From the NCBI GenBank assembly GCA_913777325.1, contig CAJYSA010000002.1, positions 1 to 64,000 on the forward strand: a stretch of DNA of 64,000 nt. Reading direction: 5' to 3'. Position numbers and translations under genes: made by a program. Origin of the DNA: an uncultured Sphingomonas sp. GTDB taxonomy: Bacteria > Pseudomonadota > Alphaproteobacteria > Sphingomonadales > Sphingomonadaceae. Shown piece after piece: positions 8,130 to 16,228 of the stretch. Numbering within the stretch: position 1 is the stretch's first letter; each line of letters begins with the position of its first letter. The notes under the pieces are model-generated. The model did not search any database. It worked only from the letters and a program-made list of their open reading frames with translations, and was not told the origin of the DNA.

Positions 8130-9152
8130 TCAGCGCGGCGGGGTCGACTCGCGCTCGACGATCGCGTGGGGCACGACCAGATCGGCGGCGGCATCCGCGC
8201 CGTCACCGGTGCCGATCAGCCGCTCGGCGGCGCGAAAGGCCATCTCCTCGGCGGGCTGGCGAACGGTGGTGAGCGGGGGCCAGATCCGCGCGGCGAGCGT
8301 CGTATCGTCGAACCCGGTGACCGCGAGATCGCGCGGCAGGACCAGCCCGTGGCGGTGCGCCTCCGCGATCACCCCGGCGGCCATGTCGTCGTTGCTGCAC
8401 ATGATCGCATCGGGGCGGGCAGCGCCGGTCAGCAGCGCGCGCGCCGCCTGCTCGCCCGAGGTGCGGTCGAAGCGGCCCGCGATCATCAGCGCCGGATCGA
8501 CGGCGATGCCATGCGCGGCGAGCGCGTCCCGATAGCCTTGCACGCGCGCGCCGCTGTCCGAATGGCGCGGGTTGCCCGCGATCAGCGCGATCCGGCGATA
8601 GCCGCGCGCGATCAGCAGCGCGGTCAGCTCCGCCATCGCGGCGCGGTTGTCGATCCGCACTGTCGCGATGCCGGGCAGGACATGGCCGGTGGCGATCGCC
8701 GCGACGGGCAGGGCGAGCGCCTCCAGCACCGGCGAGCCGGCGAGCAATTCGGGGAAGGGCGGGACCAGCAGCAGCGCATCGGCGCCGCCGCGCGCCAGTG
8801 CGCGCACCGCCGCTTCCGCCGCGGCGTGCCCGTCCGGCACCTCTTCGTGGAGCAGCAATTGCAGCCCCCTCGCGTTGGTGGCGCGTAGCGCGCCGACCAG
8901 GATCGCGTCGAGGAACGGCGCGCGCGTGCCGCTGTACAACAGCCCGACGGTGGTCGCGCGCGCCCGCGCCAACCGCCGCGCGACGACATTGGGGACATAG
9001 CCGAGCTCGGCGACCGCGGCATGGACCGCCGCGACGGTGGCCGGGCTGGCGCGGCCGGCGCAGTTGATGACGTTGGAGACGGTCATCGCCGATACGCCCG
9101 CGCGCGCGGCGACGGCACGGATCGTGACGCCTTGGCGGCGGCGTTCGGTCAT
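8130..9152 (-). CDS. LacI-family transcriptional regulator
   Basis: A 340-residue repressor with an N-terminal LacI helix-turn-helix (TIRAVAARAGVSAMTVSNVIN, residues about 9-29), the hinge LGYVPNVVARRLARARATTVGLL, and a sugar-binding periplasmic-binding-protein-like effector domain. The effector domain carries NDDMAAGVIAEA, AVTGFDDT and PLTTVRQPAEEM, typical of the family. It lies just downstream of, and on the same strand as, the GMC dehydrogenase operon, so it probably senses a sugar or sugar derivative and controls that locus. No operator was recognised with confidence. The ATG at 9152 starts shortly before the helix-turn-helix, as is usual. Confidence 0.9.
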   Translation of the reverse strand: MTERRRQGVTIRAVAARAGVSAMTVSNVINCAGRASPATVAAVHAAVAELGYVPNVVARRLARARATTVGLLYSGTRAPFLDAILVGALRATNARGLQLLLHEEVPDGHAAAEAAVRALARGGADALLLVPPFPELLAGSPVLEALALPVAAIATGHVLPGIATVRIDNRAAMAELTALLIARGYRRIALIAGNPRHSDSGARVQGYRDALAAHGIAVDPALMIAGRFDRTSGEQAARALLTGAARPDAIMCSNDDMAAGVIAEAHRHGLVLPRDLAVTGFDDTTLAARIWPPLTTVRQPAEEMAFRAAERLIGTGDGADAAADLVVPHAIVERESTPPR

Positions 9153-9163
9153 GCGTGGGGACG

Positions 9164-9187
9164 CCCGCCGGCCCGGCGCCGGGCGGG
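9164..9187. other. GC-rich hairpin between GMC and LacI genes
   Basis: CCCGCC (9164-9169) can pair with GGCGGG (9182-9187), extended inside by GGC/GCC with one bulged G. It lies between the end of the GMC gene (9254) and the LacI start. No T-tract; it could weaken read-through into lacI, but in such GC-rich DNA a chance hairpin is possible. Confidence 0.3.
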
Positions 9188-9253
9188 ATGGGGGAGCGGG
9201 GCGAACCGCCCCCCCGGCGCCGTGCGCGAGGACCGCAGGGCCAAGGCGCGATC

Positions 9254-10933
9254 TTAGATCGTGCCGGCCTTCATCAGCTTGACCGCATTGTCGCAGGCAC
9301 GCGCGGTCAGCGCCATGAAGGTGAGCGACGGGTTGACGCACGCCACCGACGCCATCTGCGCGCCATCGGTGACGAACAGGTTCGGCGCGTCATGCGCCTG
9401 GTTCCACCGGTTCAGCACCGAGGTGCGCGGATCGGCCCCCATGCGCGCGCCGCCCATTTCGTGGATCGCGTCGCCCGGGACATGCTCGCTCTCGCGGCTC
9501 GTCACGTCGGTCAGCCCGGCGCCGCGCAGCATCGCCTCGCCCTGTTCGCGCGCATCGGCCATCATCTTCAGCTCGTTGTCGCGGAAGGTGACGTTGAAGA
9601 CCATCAGCGGCACGCCGAACCGATCGACCTTGGTCGGGTGCAGCGAGACACGATTGTCCTCATAGGGCAGGCACTCGCCGAACGCGGTCATCCCGAACTG
9701 CCAGTTGCCGTACTTGCGCATCCCCTCCTTCATCGACTTGCCGAAGCCGACCGGGGCGGCAGGCGAGCGATAGGCCGAGCCCTGATAGCCATAGCCGCGC
9801 TTGAAGCCGACGCCTTCCTCGCCACCGACGTTGCGGAAGCGCGGGATGTAGACCCCGCCCGGACGCCGGCCATATTCGATATATTCGGTCATGCCCGGGA
9901 TGTTGCCGCCGATGCTGACGCGGAAGATGTGATCCATGACGTACTTGCCGAGCGTGCCGCTGCTGTCGAACCAGCTGCGCCCGTCGGGACGCTTGGAGTT
10001 CATCATGATCTGCACCGAGGCGAGCGCGGAGGCGCACAGGAACACGATCCGTGCCTTCACGACCTGCGCCAGCCCGGTGTTGGCATCCACGTAGCGGACG
10101 CCGGTGACGCGCTTGGTCTTGGGATCATATTCGAGGTTGGTGACGACCGCGTCGGAGCGCAGCGTCAGCTTGCCGGTCGCGCGCGCCGCCGGCAGCGTCA
10201 CCGCCTGCGTCGAGAAATAGGCGCCGAACGAGCAGCCGTTGCCGCACTGATTGCGGTACTGGCACTTCGTGCGGTTCTGATCCGGCTTGTCCTCGGTCAT
10301 GTTGGTCAGGCGGGTGTTGATGAGCTTGCGGCCCGGGAACTTGCCCTCCAGCCGCGGCTTCACCCACTTCTCCGCGATGTTCATCTGCATCGGCGGCTGG
10401 AAATCGCTGTCCGGCAACTGCGGCAGATTCTCCCGCGAGCCCGACACGCCGATGTAATTCTCGACGTACTTGTACCACGGCTCGACGTCTTCGTAGCGGA
10501 TCGGCCAGTCGATCGCGATATTCTCGCGCTTGTTGGCCTCGAAGTCCTCCGGCGCCCAGCGGAACGTCCAGCGGCCCCAGATCAGCGACTTGCCGCCAAC
10601 CGCGGCGGGGCGGATCCAGTAGAACTTGCTGCCTTCGTCGAAGGCATAAGGGTTCAGCCGGTCGTCGTTGTAGAACTTGCGGTTGCTGGGCGTGACATAG
10701 CCGTGCTTGGAGATGAAGTAATCGCTCTCCATCACCGCGGGCGGCATCGAGTTGCGCGCGGGCACCTCGTAAGCGGGCTTGCCGTCATACGGATAACCCT
10801 CGCCATGTTCGACCATGATGCCCCGGTCGAGCATCAGGACGCGCAAGCCCTTTTCGGTCAGTTCCTTGGCGGCGAACCCGCCGCTGACCCCGGAGCCGAT
10901 GACGATCGCGTCGAAAGTGTCGGTCGCTGCCAT
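9254..10933 (-). CDS. GMC-family FAD dehydrogenase (glucoside 3-dehydrogenase LacA-like)
   Basis: A 559-residue FAD-dependent sugar dehydrogenase of the GMC family, predicted to oxidise a hydroxyl of a sugar or glycoside and pass electrons to a cytochrome. The Rossmann FAD motif IVIGSGVSGG is at about residue 11. The C-terminal GMC domain has EMGGARMGADP and ACVNPSLTFMALT. C224-x5-C230-x3-C234 (CQYRNQCGNGC) resembles the iron-sulfur cysteine cluster of bacterial FAD sugar dehydrogenases. It has no signal peptide of its own; the Tat-signalled small subunit encoded upstream could carry it to the periplasm. The Shine-Dalgarno GGAGAGGA precedes the ATG at 10933. The small-subunit and cytochrome partners in the operon suggest a LacA-like catalytic subunit. 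Confidence 0.87.
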   Translation of the reverse strand: MAATDTFDAIVIGSGVSGGFAAKELTEKGLRVLMLDRGIMVEHGEGYPYDGKPAYEVPARNSMPPAVMESDYFISKHGYVTPSNRKFYNDDRLNPYAFDEGSKFYWIRPAAVGGKSLIWGRWTFRWAPEDFEANKRENIAIDWPIRYEDVEPWYKYVENYIGVSGSRENLPQLPDSDFQPPMQMNIAEKWVKPRLEGKFPGRKLINTRLTNMTEDKPDQNRTKCQYRNQCGNGCSFGAYFSTQAVTLPAARATGKLTLRSDAVVTNLEYDPKTKRVTGVRYVDANTGLAQVVKARIVFLCASALASVQIMMNSKRPDGRSWFDSSGTLGKYVMDHIFRVSIGGNIPGMTEYIEYGRRPGGVYIPRFRNVGGEEGVGFKRGYGYQGSAYRSPAAPVGFGKSMKEGMRKYGNWQFGMTAFGECLPYEDNRVSLHPTKVDRFGVPLMVFNVTFRDNELKMMADAREQGEAMLRGAGLTDVTSRESEHVPGDAIHEMGGARMGADPRTSVLNRWNQAHDAPNLFVTDGAQMASVACVNPSLTFMALTARACDNAVKLMKAGTI

Positions 10934-10959
10934 GTGTATAATCCTCTCCGTCGGCGCGA

Positions 10960-11796
10960 TCAGAAGCGCAGGGCGCGCAACGTGCGGTAGCTGGTGGTGA
11001 TGTCGGGCAGATAGGGCGCGGGGCACTGGTCGTTCTCGACGTAGAAGTGCTTCACGCCCGCCAGCCGGTTCATCTTGAAGATGGCGCCGAAATCGATCTT
11101 GCCCTCGCCGACCGCGCACATGCTGCCATCGGCGCGCTTGTCCTTCACGTGATAGGCGTAGATGCGCCCGGCGTTGCGGCGGATCAGCGCCGCCGGATCC
11201 TGACCCGCGGTGATCGCCCAGAACAGGTCGATCTCCAGCTTCACCAGCGCCGGATCGGTTTCCTTCAGAAGGCGATCATAGAGCGACACGCCGCCCGGCT
11301 TCACGGTGAACTCGAAGTCGTGGTTGTGATAGGCGAAATCGAGCCCGACCTTCTTCAGATCGCGGGCGAAGCGATTGAAGTCCTTCAGCGCGGTGTTCCA
11401 GCCGGCCTCGTTGCGATGTTGGTCGGTCATGTATGGCAGGATGACCGTATCGGCACCCAGCGTCTTGGCCATCTTCACCGCCCCATCGAAATCGGCGAGC
11501 AGCCATTCGTACGGGACGTGCACCGACGGCGCCTTGAGCCCGAGCCGGTCCTGCGTGCGGCGCAGCGCGGCATGGTCCATCTTGTCATAGCCGCCACCGC
11601 CATATTCGATCTCGCGGTAGCCGATCTTCGCGACCTTCTCGAGCGTGCCCATCGGGTCCGGCTGGAAGATCTCGCGGATGGTGTAGAGCTGGAGGCCGAT
11701 CGCGCCGAGCTGCGCGGCCTGCGCCGATCCCCCGAACAGGCCCAGTGCGGCGAGGCCGCCGGCACCGGCGAGGACGTTGCGACGATTGGCGATCAT
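10960..11796 (-). CDS. Tat-exported sugar phosphate isomerase/epimerase-like TIM-barrel protein
   Basis: A 278-residue protein with a twin-arginine signal (NRRNVLAGAGGLAALGLFGG, cleavage near AQA-AQ) and an AP-endonuclease-2/xylose-isomerase-like TIM barrel. Metal ligands of such barrels are suggested by the E in EIEYGG, H in YHNHDFEF, E in KLEIDLFW, H in YAYHVKD and E in YVENDQ. Family members act as isomerases or epimerases, or in 3-keto-sugar chemistry. Export implies a periplasmic sugar substrate. The ATG overlaps the stop of the preceding small-subunit gene by 4 bp; the GMC gene follows after 26 bp. Exact reaction unknown. Confidence 0.82.
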   Translation of the reverse strand: MIANRRNVLAGAGGLAALGLFGGSAQAAQLGAIGLQLYTIREIFQPDPMGTLEKVAKIGYREIEYGGGGYDKMDHAALRRTQDRLGLKAPSVHVPYEWLLADFDGAVKMAKTLGADTVILPYMTDQHRNEAGWNTALKDFNRFARDLKKVGLDFAYHNHDFEFTVKPGGVSLYDRLLKETDPALVKLEIDLFWAITAGQDPAALIRRNAGRIYAYHVKDKRADGSMCAVGEGKIDFGAIFKMNRLAGVKHFYVENDQCPAPYLPDITTSYRTLRALRF

Positions 11797-12368
11797 GAGG
11801 AATAGACCTTGTTGACCTTGGAATAGGGGAATGCGCCGTCGTAGCTGCCCGGGACCGGCAGATATTCACGCTCCTGCGTGATGCCGATTTCCGAGGTGTA
11901 ATAGCCGGCGATCACCATCTGGCGGAACGGCTCGAAGAACGCCGCGCCGCCGGGCAGCTTGTCGTCCATCGCGAGCGTAAGCAGCGCGTCCATCTGCACC
12001 GGGGTGAGTTGCGCGGCGGTCTTCTTGTAATCGGCCTGCGCGCGCGCGGCGAGCGCATCGAGCCCGGCGACGATCGGCACGCGATCCTCGGGGGTCGACC
12101 AGTCGGCGAGCAGCTTCTCGATATATTGCGGCACGCCCGCCGCGATCGCGCCCGGCGTGTCGGTGGTCGGCACGATCCGGTCGCTGAGCGCGGTCATCAA
12201 CGTGCGCTGCGCGGGCGTGAAGACCTGCACGCTGGGCGGCCCCTCGCTGATGACGGGGATGCCGCCCCCCTTCGTCGCCGCGGCCGCCGCGGCGCGTGCC
12301 AGCGGCGCGTACAAGGACGCGCCGAACATGGCGGCGATGCCGCCCAAGGCCTGTCGTCTGTCGATCAC
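11793..12368 (-). CDS. gluconate 2-dehydrogenase subunit 3-like small subunit (LacC-like)
   Basis: A 191-residue protein with a Tat signal (MIDRRQALGGIAAMFGASLY) followed by the gluconate_2-dh3 domain (QVFTPAQRTLMTALSDRIVP, FFEPFRQMVIAGYYTSEIG). In FAD-dependent gluconate, sorbitol, fructose and glucoside 3-dehydrogenases this small subunit carries the Tat signal, brings the folded flavoprotein across the membrane as a hitchhiker and is needed for its activity. Its genomic partner is the GMC gene, which lacks a signal. The 3' end overlaps the next gene by 4 bp. Confidence 0.85.
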   Translation of the reverse strand: MIDRRQALGGIAAMFGASLYAPLARAAAAAATKGGGIPVISEGPPSVQVFTPAQRTLMTALSDRIVPTTDTPGAIAAGVPQYIEKLLADWSTPEDRVPIVAGLDALAARAQADYKKTAAQLTPVQMDALLTLAMDDKLPGGAAFFEPFRQMVIAGYYTSEIGITQEREYLPVPGSYDGAFPYSKVNKVYSS

Positions 12369-12390
12369 TCACCCTCTCCCAGAATATGCA

Positions 12391-13299
12391 TCAGCCTGCG
12401 TCGATCGCGCGATAGGCGGCGATCAGCCGATCCTCGCCCGCGCGCCCCGGCACCGAATTGCCATGTTCCATCCCGATCACCCCGGCGTAGCGACGATCCC
12501 GCAGGAAGCGCACGACGTTGCGATAGTTGATCTCGCCGGTGCCCGGCTCCTTGCGACCGGGATTGTCGCCGAACTGGATGTAGCCCATCTCGTCCCAGAC
12601 CATCCCGAACGAGCGGATCAGGTTTCCGGACTGGATCTGCTCGTGGTAGCAATCGGTCAGGATCTTGATCGCCGGGCTGTTCACCCCGCGCGCCACGGCA
12701 TAGCCCGCCGCCCACGATCGCATGTAGACGTTCGGGTGATCGGTGCGGGTGTTGAGCGGCTCCATCACCGCGACCAGCCCGTGGGGTGCCAGGATGTCCC
12801 CGGCGCGGCGCATCAGATCGATGATCCGCCCGGTCTGGATCTCCATCGGCACCTTGTGGTCGACGAAGCCGGAGACGACCGTCATGTGCTTGGCGTTCAG
12901 TCGCTTGGCGACCTCCACCGAGGCGCGGACGTCGGCCAGGAACGCCTCACGCTCCGCGCCGTCGTCGCTGCCGAAGATCGGCCGGAATTCCGACCATTTG
13001 GGCATCGAGGCGACGAACACGCCCATCGTCATGCCGCGCCGTTGCAGCGCCTTGGCCATCGCGTCCTGCTCGGCGATGCTGCGCCCGCGCGCCTCATTGT
13101 CTTCCCAGGCGCGAAAGCCCTGGTCGGCGGCGTAGGCGATCTGTTCGAGACGGTCGCCACGGCTGGCGAAGCTGCCCTCGTGGGGGGCGAAGTTCAGCGA
13201 GAAGGTGGCGGCGTTGCTCATCGTGCCCTGACCCTGTGCCGAGGAGGAAAGCGCCGCCGCCGCAGCGCCCGACAGAACGGTGCGGCGCGTCGGCGTCAT
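12391..13299 (-). CDS. hydroxypyruvate isomerase-like TIM-barrel protein with N-terminal export signal
   Basis: A 302-residue protein with TPTRRTVLSGAAAAALSSSAQG at the N-terminus (a short twin-arginine signal) and a hydroxypyruvate-isomerase/AP_endonuc_2 barrel. The barrel contains FSLNFAPHEGSF, TVVSGFVDHKVP, AVMEPLNTRTDHPN, KILTDCYHEQI, YIQFGDNPGRKEPGTGEINY and GVIGMEHGNSV; the E, D, H and E residues in these stretches match the metal site of the family. Probably isomerises or rearranges a small or keto sugar in the periplasm. The ATG at 13299 overlaps the stop of the MFS gene by 4 bp. Confidence 0.8.
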   Translation of the reverse strand: MTPTRRTVLSGAAAAALSSSAQGQGTMSNAATFSLNFAPHEGSFASRGDRLEQIAYAADQGFRAWEDNEARGRSIAEQDAMAKALQRRGMTMGVFVASMPKWSEFRPIFGSDDGAEREAFLADVRASVEVAKRLNAKHMTVVSGFVDHKVPMEIQTGRIIDLMRRAGDILAPHGLVAVMEPLNTRTDHPNVYMRSWAAGYAVARGVNSPAIKILTDCYHEQIQSGNLIRSFGMVWDEMGYIQFGDNPGRKEPGTGEINYRNVVRFLRDRRYAGVIGMEHGNSVPGRAGEDRLIAAYRAIDAG

Positions 13300-14606
13300 G
13301 CGGCGGCCGCGCCGGCGCGGCGGCGGCGCTCCGAAAGCCAGACCAGCCCGAAGACGACCAGCAGCACGACCGGGACCAGCGCGAGCTTCGCGAACGACTG
13401 CGACGCGGCGGCATCCTCGACCTGGCGCAGCGCCTCTCCGGTGAGTTGCTTGAACGCCTCCGGTCCGCCGGCCAGCCGCACCTTGGCCTCGTCGAACATC
13501 CCGCCGAGTGCGGGGAGCACGAAGAAGCTGGCGAGCGCGCCCGCCGAGCCGACCAGCCCGATCGCCCACGCGCCGCCGCGCGGATAGCGCTCCGCGACCG
13601 AGGCGAGCATCGTCGGCCACATCGCGCACACGCCCAGCCCCCAGACGGTGGAGGCGAGGATCGCCGCGACCGGCGACTGCGCGCGCGACAGCAGGAACAG
13701 CCCGATCGCGGCGAGCAGGCTGGAGATCCACAGCAGCCCCGGGTTGGACAGCTTGCCCGCCAGGCGCCCCGCGAAGTGGCGGAACACGAACATCAGCGCG
13801 CTGACGTACACCAGCAGCAGGATGCCGCGCATCCCGACGCGGTTGGTGAGCGCGACGTCGAGCCACTGGCCGGGCGCCAGTTCGGACGAGGCGGTGAGGA
13901 ACATCGCGCCGAACCAAACGAAGAAGCTGGGGCGGCGGAACACCTCGCCGATCATCGTGCCGAAGCTCTCGCCCTCGACCGCCGCCGGGGCCGGGGGGAA
14001 GGTGGTGGTGGCGCCGATCACGACGACGCCGATCGCGGGCAGGAACACCAGCCCCATGATCGCCTGCCACGGCAGCGCGTTGGCGAGAAACACCCCGGCC
14101 AGCCCGCCGATGATGAGGCCGCCGGGATACCAGGCATGGAGCACGTTTAGGCGGTGGGTCGTCTCCTCGGGATACAGGCGCGCGGTCAGCGGATTGATCG
14201 ACGCCTCGGCCAATCCCCAGCCGATCCCGCTGAGCATCATGCCCAGCCACACGAGCGAATAGATCGTCATGCCGGTCGCGATCGCGCCCGCGCCGACGAT
14301 CAGCGCGGTGCCGATGATGAAGCAGATGCCGGACCCGACCACGATGCGCTTGGCGCCGATCTTGTCGAGCAGCGCGCTGGCGACGAACAGCGTGATCGCG
14401 AAGCCGAGGAAGGCGGAGCCGAGCGCGGCGCCGATCAGCTCGCCGGCCTGGACCGGGGCGATCGGATCGATCCACTGCGCCTTCAGGCTGCTGGCGATCG
14501 CCGCGCGCAGCGACGCGCTGACCGCCGCGGTGGTCAGCGCCAGCACGCTCAGCCAGAACAATCGGGATCGATGCTGCCCCGTGAACGCCGCTGCCTCTGT
14601 CTGCAC
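13296..14606 (-). CDS. MFS sugar transporter
   Basis: A 436-residue major facilitator with about 12 hydrophobic segments, an N-terminal half with GAALGSAFLGFAITL and LLDKIGAKR (the loop 2-3 signature region) and a C-terminal half with GLGVCAMWPTML and AERYPRGGAW, resembling fucose/glucose-type (FHS, FucP-like) permeases. It probably imports the sugar or keto-sugar produced by the neighbouring periplasmic enzymes. A long periplasmic-like insertion precedes the last helix (GMFDEAKVRLAGGPEAF). It is coupled by a 4-bp overlap to the hydroxypyruvate isomerase-like gene and lies 56 bp downstream of the next gene on the strand. Confidence 0.83.
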   Translation of the reverse strand: MQTEAAAFTGQHRSRLFWLSVLALTTAAVSASLRAAIASSLKAQWIDPIAPVQAGELIGAALGSAFLGFAITLFVASALLDKIGAKRIVVGSGICFIIGTALIVGAGAIATGMTIYSLVWLGMMLSGIGWGLAEASINPLTARLYPEETTHRLNVLHAWYPGGLIIGGLAGVFLANALPWQAIMGLVFLPAIGVVVIGATTTFPPAPAAVEGESFGTMIGEVFRRPSFFVWFGAMFLTASSELAPGQWLDVALTNRVGMRGILLLVYVSALMFVFRHFAGRLAGKLSNPGLLWISSLLAAIGLFLLSRAQSPVAAILASTVWGLGVCAMWPTMLASVAERYPRGGAWAIGLVGSAGALASFFVLPALGGMFDEAKVRLAGGPEAFKQLTGEALRQVEDAAASQSFAKLALVPVVLLVVFGLVWLSERRRRAGAAAA

Positions 14607-14662
14607 CCTCTACCCCTTTTGTCTGCGCGATTCTTTTATCGTATTTTTGTCAGACTGACCGA

Positions 14663-15706
14663 TCAGCCGATCCCAAGCAAGCGCCGGTTCGCGCCCGGAT
14701 CGGCGCCGCCCGCGAAATCGTCGAAGGCGCGTTCGGGCCGGCGGATCATGTGCGCGGCGATGAACGGGGCACCTTCGCGCGCGCCGTCTTCGGGATGCTT
14801 CAGGCAGCATTCCCATTCGAGCACCGCCCAGCCGCGATAGCCATATTGCGTCAGCTTCGAGAAGATGCCGCCGAAATCGACCTGCCCATCGCCCAGCGAG
14901 CGGAAGCGACCGGGGCGATCGACCCAGTCCGAATAGCTGCCGTAGACGCCCGCCTTGCCGGTCGGGTTGAACTCCGCATCCTTGACGTGGAACATGCGGA
15001 TCCGGTCGTGATAGAAGTCGATGAACTGGAGATAGTCCATCGCCTGCAGCACGAAATGGCTGGGATCATAGAGGATGTTGGCGCGGGCATGCCCGCCGAC
15101 CGCGTCCAGGAACCGCTCGAAGGTGGTGCCGTCGTGCAGGTCTTCGCCCGGGTGCAGCTCGAAACAGAGATCGACGCCCTCATTCTCGAACGCGTCGAGG
15201 ATCGGGCGCCAGCGCTTGCCGAGTTCGGCGAACGCTTCCTCGACCATCCCCGCCGGGCGCTGCGGCCACGGATAGATGAACGGCCACGCGAACGCGCCGG
15301 AGAAGGTGGCGTGCGCGTCGAGCCCCAGGCGGCGGCTGGCCTTGGCGGCCAGCTTCAGCTGCTCGACCGCCCAGGCCTGACGCTCTGCGGGCTTTCCGCG
15401 CAGCTCCTCGGGCGCGAACACGTCGAACGCGGTGTCATAGGCCGGGTGGACGGCGACGAGCTGCCCCTGCAGGTGCGTCGACAATTCGGTGATCGCGACG
15501 CCGGCTTCGCGGCAGCGCCCGACCAGTTCGTCGGCATAATCCTGGCTCTCGGCGGCGAGGGCCAGATCCATGCAGCGCTCGTCGCGGGTCGGGATCTGCA
15601 CGCCTTCGTAACCGGCGTCGGCCATCCAGCGCGCGGCGTTGTCGAGCGAGTCGAACGGCGCGGCGTCGCCCATGAACTGCGCGAGGAAGACGCCGGGGCC
15701 GCGCAT
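14663..15706 (-). CDS. cytosolic sugar phosphate isomerase/epimerase-like TIM-barrel protein
   Basis: A 347-residue AP_endonuc_2/xylose-isomerase-like barrel without a signal peptide, so probably cytoplasmic, in contrast to the two exported barrels of the locus. Likely metal and catalytic residues are in DLCFELHPGEDLHDG, NILYDPSHFVLQ, MFHVKDAEF and VLEWECC. The WVDRPGRFRSLGDGQVDF segment and length are typical of proteins annotated as sugar phosphate isomerases in glycoside-oxidation clusters. AAGGGGAG precedes the ATG at 15706. The cytochrome c gene ends 26 bp upstream. Reaction unknown; epimerisation, isomerisation or hydration/lysis of a keto sugar are options. Confidence 0.82.
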   Translation of the reverse strand: MRGPGVFLAQFMGDAAPFDSLDNAARWMADAGYEGVQIPTRDERCMDLALAAESQDYADELVGRCREAGVAITELSTHLQGQLVAVHPAYDTAFDVFAPEELRGKPAERQAWAVEQLKLAAKASRRLGLDAHATFSGAFAWPFIYPWPQRPAGMVEEAFAELGKRWRPILDAFENEGVDLCFELHPGEDLHDGTTFERFLDAVGGHARANILYDPSHFVLQAMDYLQFIDFYHDRIRMFHVKDAEFNPTGKAGVYGSYSDWVDRPGRFRSLGDGQVDFGGIFSKLTQYGYRGWAVLEWECCLKHPEDGAREGAPFIAAHMIRRPERAFDDFAGGADPGANRRLLGIG

Positions 15707-15732
15707 CGTGCCGCTCCCCTTGGCCTCCGCGC

Positions 15733-16113
15733 TCACTTGACGGTCTCGGCCTTGAGATAGGCGATGATCGCGGCGCGCTTCGCGGGGTCGGGGGTGGAGA
15801 TCGGCATCCGCGTGCCGGGCACCTTCTTCTGCGGCGCGGCGAGATACTCGTTCAGCGTCTTGTCGTCCCACTTGATCTGCGCCTTCTTGAAGGCCGCCGA
15901 ATAGTTGAAGCCCGTCGCGGAGGCGGGAGGACGCGTGAACAGGCCGGCGAGATTGGGGCCGATGCCGTTACGCTCGCCCTTGTGGAGCGTGTGGCACGCC
16001 TTGCACGCGGCGAACGCCTGCTGTCCGTTCTGCTGCGCGGGGGCGGGTGCCGACACCGCAAGCGCGGCCAAGGCGACGATCGGGGCGGCGACAAGGCCGG
16101 CGATCAACTTCAT
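15733..16113 (-). CDS. class I cytochrome c (LacB-like electron acceptor candidate)
   Basis: A 126-residue periplasmic monohaem cytochrome: signal peptide (residues 1-26), haem site C37-K-A-C40-H41, and a Met ligand region (PGTRMPI) about 60 residues later, as in class I (cytochrome c550/c2-like) proteins. It is the first gene of the seven-gene leftward run and could take electrons from the GMC dehydrogenase and deliver them to the respiratory chain, as LacB-type cytochromes do. The role is inferred from position; the haem motifs are clear. Confidence 0.88.
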   Translation of the reverse strand: MKLIAGLVAAPIVALAALAVSAPAPAQQNGQQAFAACKACHTLHKGERNGIGPNLAGLFTRPPASATGFNYSAAFKKAQIKWDDKTLNEYLAAPQKKVPGTRMPISTPDPAKRAAIIAYLKAETVK

Positions 16114-16185
16114 CGCATACTCTCCAAACCCAATTTGATTGCCGCCAGTTTACCGCTAAACCGGGCGATAGCAAGGCGGCTGACG

Positions 16186-16200
16186 TTACGGTCTTCGTAA
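16186..16200. promoter_or_regulatory. small palindrome between the divergent cytochrome c and Gfo/Idh genes
   Basis: TTACG and CGTAA arms flank GTCTT within the 115-bp divergent promoter region 16114-16228. It could be an operator controlling both directions, for example by the LacI protein encoded at the far end of the run, but it is short and no second copy was found. Confidence 0.25.
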
Positions 16201-16228
16201 TGGCGGTATGCGAATGACGGGAGGATGA

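Noticed and set aside
10960..15706. DNA-repair AP endonucleases
   Set aside because: The barrel proteins match that superfamily fold but sit in a sugar-oxidation run and two carry Tat signals, so a DNA-repair role is excluded.
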